Positions 54,371 to 61,900 of a stretch of DNA of 64,000 nt are shown here, piece after piece (positions within the stretch are counted from its first letter, which is position 1; each line of letters opens with the position of its first letter). The DNA is from Bacteroidaceae bacterium (GTDB lineage: Bacteria > Bacteroidota > Bacteroidia > Bacteroidales > Bacteroidaceae). Made by a program: the position numbers and the translations under genes. Where the stretch lies: positions 53,312 through 117,311 of the forward strand of contig JAKSIZ010000004.1 of NCBI GenBank assembly GCA_024398515.1. Direction: 5' to 3'. Under the pieces are notes generated by a model, which saw only the letters and a program-made list of their open reading frames with translations, made no database searches and was not told the DNA's origin.

Positions 54371-55774
54371 TTAAAATGCAGCGTTCTTCGGTGTTCTTGG
54401 GAACGGAATGACGTCGCGTATGTTCTGCATACCAGTCACGAAGAGTATCAGACGCTCAAATCCAAGTCCGAAACCACCGTGAGGGCAAGAACCAAACTTA
54501 CGTGTTTCGAGATACCACCACATATCTTTCATAGGAATGTTGCGGCGTTCAATCTCTGACATAAGTTTGTCGTAACTTTCTTCACGTACAGAACCACCAA
54601 TAATCTCACCAATCTGTGGGAAGAGGACATCGGTACCCTGAACGGTCTTATCGTCCTCGTTTATCTTCATATAGAATGCTTTGATTTCCTTTGGATAGTC
54701 AATCATGATGACTGGTTTCTTGAAGTGTTCCTCAACGAGATAGCGTTCATGCTCAGAAGCAAGGTCGCATCCCCATGAAACAGGGAATTCAAACTTCTTA
54801 CCATTAGCGATGGCTTCTTCAAGAATCTTAATACCTTCAGTGTAAGGAAGGCGTACAAATTCTGTGTCGGCAACAGACTTCAAGCGCTCAATAAGGCCCT
54901 TGTCAACAAACTGATTGAGGAATTCGAGGTCGTCCATGCAGTTGTCGAGTGCCCACTTTACACAATACTTGATAAAGTCTTCTTCAATGTCCATGAGTTC
55001 CGTAAGATCGATGAACGAGATTTCAGGCTCTATCATCCAGAACTCTGCAAGGTGACGAGGCGTGTTACTGTTCTCTGCACGGAACGTTGGACCGAACGTG
55101 TAGATGGCTCCAAGTGCTGTTGCGCCAAGTTCACCTTCGAGCTGACCACTAACGGTAAGTGATGTCTGCTGTCCGAAGAAATCGTCATCATAGATAATTT
55201 TACCGTCCTTATCCTTCTTCAGGTCGTAGAGGTTCTTTGTTGTTACCTGGAACATATTGCCAGCACCTTCGCAGTCTGAGGCTGTGATAAGTGGTGTGTG
55301 GAAATAATAGTAACCATGATTGTGGAAATATGAGTGAATAGCCATAGCCATGTTATGGCGTATTCTCATCACTGCACCGAATGTATTTGTGCGGAGACGC
55401 ATGTTGGCATGTTCGCGCATAAACTCGAAACTCTGCCCTTTCTTCTGCATAGGATAGTCAGCAGGGCACGTGCCGAGCACTTCGAGTTCGCGGCATTGCA
55501 ACTCAACAGCCTGACCTGAACCCTGAGATTCAACGAGTTCACCATTCACGCTGATGCACGCACCGGTTGTGATCTGCTTTACTTGCTCCTCAGGGAACTT
55601 GTCAAGTTCGATTACAATCTGTATATTCTTTATTGTAGAACCATCGTTGAGTGCAACAAAACCAACGGCTTTTGAACCGCGACGAGTGCGAACCCAACCC
55701 TTGACATTAACCATTGCACCGAAGTCAGTACGCTTCAGTGCGTCAATAATCTTTGTTCTTTTAATTGCTTCCAT
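54371..55774 (-). CDS. asnS: Asparaginyl-tRNA synthetase
   Basis: Class II synthetase charging tRNA-Asn. The 467-residue protein has an N-terminal OB domain ([20 protein letters not shown]), motif 2 around [20 protein letters not shown] and [11 protein letters not shown], and motif 3 in [18 protein letters not shown]. The latter with [17 protein letters not shown] at the C-terminus is the AsnRS pattern. It lies 21 bp after rluB. Confidence 0.97.
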   Translation of the reverse strand: MEAIKRTKIIDALKRTDFGAMVNVKGWVRTRRGSKAVGFVALNDGSTIKNIQIVIELDKFPEEQVKQITTGACISVNGELVESQGSGQAVELQCRELEVLGTCPADYPMQKKGQSFEFMREHANMRLRTNTFGAVMRIRHNMAMAIHSYFHNHGYYYFHTPLITASDCEGAGNMFQVTTKNLYDLKKDKDGKIIYDDDFFGQQTSLTVSGQLEGELGATALGAIYTFGPTFRAENSNTPRHLAEFWMIEPEISFIDLTELMDIEEDFIKYCVKWALDNCMDDLEFLNQFVDKGLIERLKSVADTEFVRLPYTEGIKILEEAIANGKKFEFPVSWGCDLASEHERYLVEEHFKKPVIMIDYPKEIKAFYMKINEDDKTVQGTDVLFPQIGEIIGGSVREESYDKLMSEIERRNIPMKDMWWYLETRKFGSCPHGGFGLGFERLILFVTGMQNIRDVIPFPRTPKNAAF

Positions 55775-55795
55775 TATATATAAATATGAAATTGA

Positions 55796-57148
55796 TTATT
55801 CAAAAGCACCTTCCTTGAGTATTATAACTTCCTTCTCAGTAAGGTAACGCCAATCACCACGACGTACGTTTTTCTTTGTCAAACCTGCAAACATTGTACG
55901 GTCGAGCTTGATGACTTTGTAGCCCAAGAACTCGAACATGCGACGGACAATACGATTTCTTCCGCTGTGGATTTCAATTCCAACCTGACTCTTGTCGTTT
56001 TCGTCAGCATATTCTATTTGGTCTGCATGTATTTCTCCATCCTCAAGAGTGATGCCCTCAATGAGTTGTTCCATGTCGTGCTTCGTTATGTTGCGGTCAA
56101 GTCTGACGTGATAAACCTTCTTCTTGAGGAACTTTGGATGTGTAAGTTTGCTTGCAAGGTCACCGTCATTGGTGAGAAGAAGCACGCCAGTAGTGTTTCT
56201 GTCAAGGCGTCCTACAGGATAAATGCGCTCGTGACAAGCATTCTTAACAAGTTCCATTACGGTCTTGCGCTGCTGTGGATCGTCACTTGTCGTCACATAA
56301 TCTTTTGGCTTGTTGAGAAGAACATAAACCTTCTTTTCAAGGTTTACTGGCTGGTCGTGGAAACGAATTTCGTCGTTTCGAGTAACCTTTGTACCCAGTT
56401 CAGTAACAATTTGCCCATTTACTGACACTACACCTGCCTGTATGAAGTCGTCGGCTTCGCGGCGTGAGCAGATTCCTGCATTTGCAAGAAATTTGTTCAG
56501 GCGCAATGGCTCGTTTGGATCATAATGTATTTCCTTATATTCTATTTGCTTTTTCAGTGAATACTTTGCGTTAGGATTGTAGCCATTTCCCTTTTGACGA
56601 TAGCCACCCTGACCATTGTTCCTTTGCTGATAGCCACCACGTTGTTGATATCCACCGCCTCTTTGCTGGTATCCGCCACGCTGTTGATAGCCACCATTAC
56701 GCTGTCCGAAACCTCCATTGCGCTGCTGATATCCTCCTTCACGTGGTTGATATCCCTCGCGTGGTTGGTAATTTCCTCTTGGCTGATACCCGCCTTCGTG
56801 TGATTGATACCCACCTTCACGTGGCTGGTATCCACCTCTTGGCTGATAACCACCCTCGCGATGTTGTTGGTATCCACCTTCACGTTGCGTAGGTTGATAA
56901 CTGCGATGCTCGCGCTGACCATAAGGATTGTTGTTTACGCGTGGACGATAAGATGTTTTAGGTCGTTGACTGTTCTGGTCCTGAAATCCTGCTCCAAAAC
57001 CTTCTGGCAAGAATCCTCTCCTTTCATCATTTGTATCACGGCTAATTCTTTCACTTGTGCGAGTGTGTTCTACTCTTGTAAACCTTGGTCTGCGATGACG
57101 CATTCCTTCTTCTCTCACTTCATTCTGTTCATTTTCAAAATTGTCCAT
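55796..57148 (-). CDS. RluB/RsuA-type pseudouridine synthase with long disordered GGYQ-repeat N-terminus
   Basis: Residues 210-450 are a normal S4 plus pseudouridine synthase protein: RLNKFLANAGICSRREADDF, NGQIVTELG, VYVLLNKPKDYVTT, YPVGRLDRNTTGVLLLTNDG (catalytic Asp) and SGRNRIVRRMFEFLG. In front is a tail of about 200 residues, rich in Gly, Tyr, Gln and Arg, with repeats such as GGYQPREGGYQ. That part is surely disordered and resembles RNA-binding or condensate-forming tails. The start at 57148 is kept because the whole tail is in one open frame with no better start. Confidence 0.92.
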   Translation of the reverse strand: MDNFENEQNEVREEGMRHRRPRFTRVEHTRTSERISRDTNDERRGFLPEGFGAGFQDQNSQRPKTSYRPRVNNNPYGQREHRSYQPTQREGGYQQHREGGYQPRGGYQPREGGYQSHEGGYQPRGNYQPREGYQPREGGYQQRNGGFGQRNGGYQQRGGYQQRGGGYQQRGGYQQRNNGQGGYRQKGNGYNPNAKYSLKKQIEYKEIHYDPNEPLRLNKFLANAGICSRREADDFIQAGVVSVNGQIVTELGTKVTRNDEIRFHDQPVNLEKKVYVLLNKPKDYVTTSDDPQQRKTVMELVKNACHERIYPVGRLDRNTTGVLLLTNDGDLASKLTHPKFLKKKVYHVRLDRNITKHDMEQLIEGITLEDGEIHADQIEYADENDKSQVGIEIHSGRNRIVRRMFEFLGYKVIKLDRTMFAGLTKKNVRRGDWRYLTEKEVIILKEGAFE

Positions 57149-57311
57149 CTGTTATCCAGTTTTATACATTATTTATTATTAGCCTCACGGCTATGAAACT
57201 TTGGCTTCCATTATTGCAATACTCATTGTCTTTTGGCTTTATAACCATACGACAAGACCACCAAACAACCAAAAAAAGGGTTTCGATAACTGAACCCTTT
57301 CTTTTACCTTG

Positions 57312-57386
57312 TGGGCGTTGACGGATTCGAACCGCCGACCCTCTGCTTGTAAGGCAGATGCTCTAAACCAGCTGAGCTAAACGCCC
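57312..57386 (-). tRNA. tRNA-Val (anticodon TAC)
   Basis: The minus-strand sequence starts GGGCGTTTAGCTCAGCTGG, has anticodon loop CTTACAA in the stem CTGC/GCAG, T-arm GGTTCGAATCC and a 7-bp acceptor GGGCGTT/AACGCCC with discriminator A. No CCA is encoded. Total 75 nt. It stands 72 bp after the mutL stop. Confidence 0.97.
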
Positions 57387-57457
57387 TCGTTTTCTTTTGC
57401 GGATGCAAAGGTAATAAATAATTGACAATTGAGGATTGATATTTGATGATTTTAACA

Positions 57458-59263
57458 TTATTTTAACACATTATCAATATCTGATTGCGATAATATGTAG
57501 AATATCTGCCTTCCGTCAGGCGTATAGTTTGCATTTGAGCAAGCAAAAAGTTTGTTGATTATCATTTCCATTTCGTCGTTTGATAGCACTTGTCCTATGG
57601 AAATGGCTGCACTTCGGGCTATCGACAGGCATAGGTTGCCGAAAAGTTCATCGTTTATGTCGGCATGGCCTTCCTTTGTGGAGTTGATAATGTCGTGCAG
57701 AAGTATGGTTGGGTTCACGTCTTTCAGTCCTGAAGGGATGCCATTGACCGAGAAACTGCCGCCTCCGAGGTTCATCACTTCAAAGCCAAGACCAGTGATT
57801 TCCTCTTCAATCTTTTCAAAAGCCAACGCTTCTGCAGGTGTGAGTTCTATTATTTCAGGGAACAAAACCTTCTGTGTCTTCATCTCCTGATGTGCTTTCT
57901 GGCGCAAAAGTTCTTCGTAGAGTATCCTCACGTGTGCCCTGTGCTGGTCAATAATCATCAATCCGGACTTTACGGATGTCATTATATATTGCCCTTTGTA
58001 CTGATAATGCAGTGGCGACTTTTCGCTGCAAATGTCCGTTTTCGTGTCGTTTCCATCGGGTGCAGCAAACAGTTTTGCTTCGTTTTTCTCGTGTGAAGCG
58101 GCATAATACAGCCGTTCCCAATCTCTTGCAGGCTTTGTTGCGATGGTATAATTGTCGGCAAAAGGATTGAAAGTAGAGTCAATCTTTGGCTTAGGTTGTG
58201 GCGCTTTTGTCACCGGATTATATACAGGAATGTCAATTTTTGCAGTTTGTTCAAAACTCAGTTCTGGCATTTCGCAGAATGTTCCAAGTGCTTCCTTCAC
58301 TCCGGCAAGCAGTATTTGCCAGATGGATTGTTCGTTGTCGAACTTTATTTCTGTCTTTGTTGGGTGTATGTTTACGTCAATATCGTTAGGGTCAACGTCC
58401 ATATATATATAATAAGGTATCTGCTCTCCACTTGGAATAAGACGTTCGTAAGCCGTGGCGACAGCCTTATGGAAATATGGATGACGCATGTAACGATTGT
58501 TGACAAAGAAGTATTGAGGCGCACCTTTTTTCTTCGACGATTCTGGTTTCCCGACAAATCCGTATATCTTCACAAGTGTTGTGTCAACATTTATCGGTAG
58601 CAAGGTCTGGTCAACACGTTTGCCCATAACATCTATAATGCGTTGTCTGAGTTTTGTTGACGGTAGGTTATACACTTCCGATCCATTGCTGTGGAAGGTG
58701 AAAGCAATGCTTGGATTTACGAGGACTATCTTTTCAAATGCCGATACTATATTACTCAACTCCGTCGCATTCTGCTTCAGGAACCTTCGTCGTGCAGGTA
58801 CATTATAGAAAAGATTCTTCACCTGGATGTTGCAACCGACGGGACACGATACAGGCTCTTGCGATACAACCTTCGACCCACTAATGTTTATACAAGTACC
58901 TACAGCATCATCACTCGTGCGAGTCTTCAGTTCAACTTGCGACACAGCAACGATTGACGGCAGTGCCTCGCCACGGAATCCCATGGTGCGGAGTGCAAAA
59001 AGGTCGGAGGCTTGACGGATTTTCGAAGTTGCATGACGCTCGAAAGCCATGCGGGCATCAGTCTCAGTCATTCCCTTTCCGTTGTCTATCACCTGAATAG
59101 AAGTCTTGCCTGCATCTACTACAAGCACATCAATCTTCGTTGCTCCGGCATCAACAGAGTTCTCGACAAGCTCCTTAATCACTGAAGCCGGTCGTTGGAC
59201 TACTTCGCCTGCAGCAATCTGATTGGCAACAGAGTCTGGTAATAACTGAATAATGTCACTCAT
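57458..59263 (-). CDS. mutL: DNA mismatch repair protein MutL
   Basis: The 601-residue GHKL ATPase begins IIQLLPDSVANQIAAGEVVQ, then RPASVIKELVENSVDAGATK (the ATP-binding Glu and Asn), FRGEALPSIVAVS and, later, KTEIKFDNEQSI. The C-terminal dimerisation domain starts near 410 and carries KSGLMIIDQHRAHVRILYEE. The metal-binding endonuclease motif DQHA-x2-E-x4-E is only partly present (DQHRAHVRILYEE), so nicking activity is possible but unsure. Its start lies 3 nt after the CCA end of tRNA-Pro. Confidence 0.96.
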   Translation of the reverse strand: MSDIIQLLPDSVANQIAAGEVVQRPASVIKELVENSVDAGATKIDVLVVDAGKTSIQVIDNGKGMTETDARMAFERHATSKIRQASDLFALRTMGFRGEALPSIVAVSQVELKTRTSDDAVGTCINISGSKVVSQEPVSCPVGCNIQVKNLFYNVPARRRFLKQNATELSNIVSAFEKIVLVNPSIAFTFHSNGSEVYNLPSTKLRQRIIDVMGKRVDQTLLPINVDTTLVKIYGFVGKPESSKKKGAPQYFFVNNRYMRHPYFHKAVATAYERLIPSGEQIPYYIYMDVDPNDIDVNIHPTKTEIKFDNEQSIWQILLAGVKEALGTFCEMPELSFEQTAKIDIPVYNPVTKAPQPKPKIDSTFNPFADNYTIATKPARDWERLYYAASHEKNEAKLFAAPDGNDTKTDICSEKSPLHYQYKGQYIMTSVKSGLMIIDQHRAHVRILYEELLRQKAHQEMKTQKVLFPEIIELTPAEALAFEKIEEEITGLGFEVMNLGGGSFSVNGIPSGLKDVNPTILLHDIINSTKEGHADINDELFGNLCLSIARSAAISIGQVLSNDEMEMIINKLFACSNANYTPDGRQIFYILSQSDIDNVLK

Positions 59264-59266
59264 TGA

Positions 59267-59342
59267 TGGTCGGGATGACGTGACTCGAACACGCGACCCC
59301 TTCGTCCCGAACGAAGTACGCTACCAACTGCGCTACATCCCG
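59267..59342 (-). tRNA. tRNA-Pro (anticodon CGG)
   Basis: The minus-strand sequence starts CGGGATGTAGCGCAGTTGG, with anticodon stem CTTCG/CGAAG and loop TTCGGGA, T-arm GTGTTCGAGTCAC and acceptor CGGGATG/CATCCCG. Discriminator A is followed by an encoded CCA (76 nt with CCA). Confidence 0.97.
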
Positions 59343-59408
59343 CTACTGATGATGTACTATTGTATCGACATGATGATACTGAGGCATCAATCAATAGAAA
59401 TACGAATG

Positions 59409-59439
59409 CAAAGTTACACAATTTCGAAGACTCAACAAA
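59409..59439 (-). promoter_or_regulatory. Promoter of tRNA-Pro-mutL
   Basis: Minus-strand TTTG (59439-59436), 19-bp spacer and TAACTTTG (59416-59409), about 67 bp before the tRNA start. No other feature was seen in the 164-bp gap. Confidence 0.65.
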
Positions 59440-59506
59440 GTACTTTACCCCAAAAATTGTAAAAACTTACATTTATTAACGAATATCCAATAATTATGAA
59501 ATGGTG

Positions 59507-60781
59507 TTAGTCCTTTAGGCAACCGATAGGGATAACATAGACTCCATCCTTTCGCTGGTATGCATACTGCCCTACACCAACGATAACTGCCATGAATGAA
59601 GGAACTGGCATTTTGTCTGTATCTATGTTCTCCGCTAACGATAACAGATTCTTGGCTCCGTCTTCTATGTTCTGTTCTCCGCCAAGCTTAACTTCCATGA
59701 GAGCGTAACTGCCATTGCGCCGATGAAGTACAGTATCACATTCAAGTCCACTACTGTCCCTATAATGATACAATTCACCATCCAGAGCCTCTGCATAGAC
59801 ACGTAAATCGCGAACAACCATGTCTTCAAAGAAGAATCCGAACGACTTGAGGTCATTTATCAAGTCCTTTGGTCCCAAACCTAATACTGCTGTACCGATA
59901 CTCGGATCAACAAAATGTCGTGTATCGTTGGTTCTTATTGCTGCCTTGCTTCTGATATTTGGATTCCATGCTGCAAGGTCTTCTATTACAAAGAGCTTCT
60001 TCAGTGCCTTGATATAATCAGCAACAGTGTCTTCATCCAATGTGCTTGCATCATTTGAAAGCATATCCTTTCGGATTGTACTGTATGAAACTTGCTGAGA
60101 TATGTTTCTGGCATAAGAACGCAGAAGTAGCTTTGCTCTTTCCGCACTACGTTTCACTTTATCAACACGCTGTATATCCCTTTGGGTAACGGAATCCACA
60201 TAGTCAAAAGCCTGGTCAAGTGCCACATCTTTTGATATTATTGTTGCCCATGGCCATCCGCCTCGGCAAATAAGATAAGCAATGTCATCTACTTCCAATG
60301 TATTCTGCTGCATTTCAATGCTCTTGCCTTCAAACAAATCCCTTATGCTTATGGTTCCTGTTGACTCCCCAGACTCATACAAACTCATCGGACGCATCTT
60401 GATTGTAGCAAATCTTCCTGTTCCGCTATGGACCGTTTCGTTTGCTTCAGGAAGAACCGACGAACCAGTAAGGATAAACTGTGATGGTTCACTACGTTTA
60501 TCCACCTCGCTACGTATGGAATCCCATATTGGAGGGAGTGCCTGCCATTCGTCAATCAATCGAGGGGTGTCACCATCCAATAATGTCTTTGTACTTATTT
60601 CAATAAGCCCAGAACTTTGTTTTAATACAGCAGAGTCACCTAAATCCAGAACGCTTTTTGCCAATTGCTTTGCCGTAGTTGTTTTGCCGCACCACTTAGG
60701 TCCTTCTATCAATACAGCACCTTTACCCAGAACTTTACGCTCCAGAATTCTATCCGCTATTCGTTGTTTATACTTTGCCAT
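59507..60781 (-). CDS. AAA ATPase with DUF4143 (PD-(D/E)XK-like) domain
   Basis: The 424-residue protein has an AAA_14 ATPase domain at its start: Walker A GPKWCGKTTTAKQLA, Walker B RLIDEWQALP, sensor FILTGSSVLP. Residues 225-424 are DUF4143: GFFFEDMVVRDLRVYAEAL and then LECDTVLHRRNGSYALMEVK, which has the Asp and Glu-x-Lys of a nuclease-like fold. Such genes are scattered and often paralogous in Bacteroidales genomes, with unknown function. The 5' region holds a -7 box (TACTTTTG, 60807-60800 minus) and, further up, a four-copy direct repeat. Confidence 0.9.
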   Translation of the reverse strand: MAKYKQRIADRILERKVLGKGAVLIEGPKWCGKTTTAKQLAKSVLDLGDSAVLKQSSGLIEISTKTLLDGDTPRLIDEWQALPPIWDSIRSEVDKRSEPSQFILTGSSVLPEANETVHSGTGRFATIKMRPMSLYESGESTGTISIRDLFEGKSIEMQQNTLEVDDIAYLICRGGWPWATIISKDVALDQAFDYVDSVTQRDIQRVDKVKRSAERAKLLLRSYARNISQQVSYSTIRKDMLSNDASTLDEDTVADYIKALKKLFVIEDLAAWNPNIRSKAAIRTNDTRHFVDPSIGTAVLGLGPKDLINDLKSFGFFFEDMVVRDLRVYAEALDGELYHYRDSSGLECDTVLHRRNGSYALMEVKLGGEQNIEDGAKNLLSLAENIDTDKMPVPSFMAVIVGVGQYAYQRKDGVYVIPIGCLKD

Positions 60782-60799
60782 AACATTCTATTTTGAATG

Positions 60800-60807
60800 C
60801 AAAAGTA
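60800..60807 (-). promoter_or_regulatory. -7 element of the ATPase gene
   Basis: TACTTTTG on the minus strand, 18 bp before the start codon. The -33 is not obvious. The 23-bp repeats begin 38 bp further upstream. Confidence 0.5.
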
Positions 60808-60845
60808 CTAATTTTTATTTAATCTACCTAATAATTTTATATATT

Positions 60846-60937
60846 TTCGGTCGTTTGTGGGAAATTTATTCGGTTGTTTGTGGAAAATTTGTTCGGTTGT
60901 TTGACGTAAATTTGTTCGGTTGTTTGTGGATAATTTT
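60846..60937. repeat. Four tandem 23-bp direct repeats with embedded DnaA-box words
   Basis: Copies at 60846-60868, 60869-60891, 60892-60914 and 60915-60937 all begin TTCGGTYGTTTG, then vary. Copies 2 and 4 contain TGTGGAAAA and TGTGGATAA, reverse complements of TTTTCCACA and TTATCCACA. Copy 3 has ACG in place of TGG. The array is upstream of the ATPase gene, within a 288-bp gap. Confidence 0.92.
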
Positions 60938-60960
60938 ATAAAATGCACGTATAGAGTTAC

Positions 60961-61017
60961 GATATTTCGTTGACTACACCTTATTAATAGCGCGCGTGCG
61001 TGCGCGTACGAAATATC
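60961..61017. repeat. Inverted repeat enclosing a 21-bp alternating purine-pyrimidine tract
   Basis: GATATTTCGT (60961-60970) and ACGAAATATC (61008-61017) are perfect inverted repeats. Between them, 60990-61010 is a fully alternating purine-pyrimidine run made of GC and GT/AC steps, a candidate Z-DNA former. It lies near the 3' end of the DUF3108 gene and could also act as a terminator. Confidence 0.7.
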
Positions 61018-61069
61018 AGTTCTTTGCTATCTAAAAGTTTCAGATTTTAATAATTTTTTGCAAAAAAAC

Positions 61070-61900
61070 TCAACTTTTCCCTTTCTTGATTCTTGAAGTG
61101 AGAGGGTTGCGCACGTTTTTGTACTTGGTGAGGAAGGCTTTGGCTGAGCCGAAACGCAGGTAGAGGTCGAGCCGGAGTGGGAGGTGGTTCTTGTCGTCGG
61201 TGACGTAGAAGCGTACTATCTCCTTGAATTTCTTGTCTTCTTTTTCGAGGAACGAGAGCACAAGACAGTTGAACTCTTCCTTCGTGTCGTCCATCTTGAA
61301 CTTCTCCCTGCCACGGAACAGCAGCTTACAGTCCTTCACGTCGTCGCCATCTGCCATTCGGAAATATACTGTATGCCCCTTTGTCCACCCTGTCGGGTCG
61401 AAGCTGCGGGCACGCATCAACATGCTTATCATGTCGAACGAGCACTCTCCACTGCTTTCGTTATGGTAGTGTCTCTCGCCGTGTTTGTCGGTGTATATCT
61501 GCCTGAGATTGCATTTACCGTCGGAAAAGTCGTAGAAAACCTCGTCTATGGTGTATCGTTTTCCCTCGCGTGCTCCCTTGCGGAAATACATTGGCTGTAT
61601 GTCCAAGCCTGTATAGCAGAGCAATGTGTCGCGCAGAACGAAGTAATCATCGAGCTTGTTGTTGCCTCGCGTGATTAGGTGACAGCGGTATGCATCCTTG
61701 TTCTTGTATGTGGTTTTGGTGGTTGTCATGTCGGCAATACCTGCCTTAACCCATATAAAATGCCAATTGTAGTAGAGGTCGTAAGTGAGCGACTCCCCTG
61801 CATTGAACGATGTATTTTCTATCGTACACTGTGCAAATCCATGCAAACTATACGCTATGGCAATAAAAACCATTGCCACGTATCGCTTTACTGGCATCAT
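61070..61900 (-). CDS. DUF3108 domain exported protein
   Basis: The 276-residue protein has a signal peptide ending YSLHGFAQ and a beta-rich domain with FNAGESLTYDLYYNWHFIWV, KAGIADMTT, FVLRDTLLCYTGLDIQPMYF and FKEIVRFYVTDDKNHLPLRL. This is the DUF3108 (periplasmic YhcB/LolA-like beta) pattern. The start at 61900 overlaps the end of the Big_5 lipoprotein by 4 bp, so the two work together. Function is not known; it is inferred to be in the periplasm. Confidence 0.85.
   Translation of the reverse strand: MMPVKRYVAMVFIAIAYSLHGFAQCTIENTSFNAGESLTYDLYYNWHFIWVKAGIADMTTTKTTYKNKDAYRCHLITRGNNKLDDYFVLRDTLLCYTGLDIQPMYFRKGAREGKRYTIDEVFYDFSDGKCNLRQIYTDKHGERHYHNESSGECSFDMISMLMRARSFDPTGWTKGHTVYFRMADGDDVKDCKLLFRGREKFKMDDTKEEFNCLVLSFLEKEDKKFKEIVRFYVTDDKNHLPLRLDLYLRFGSAKAFLTKYKNVRNPLTSRIKKGKS

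Noticed and set aside
60846-60937. CRISPR array
   Set aside because: The 23-bp repeats are contiguous without spacers, and no cas genes are present.
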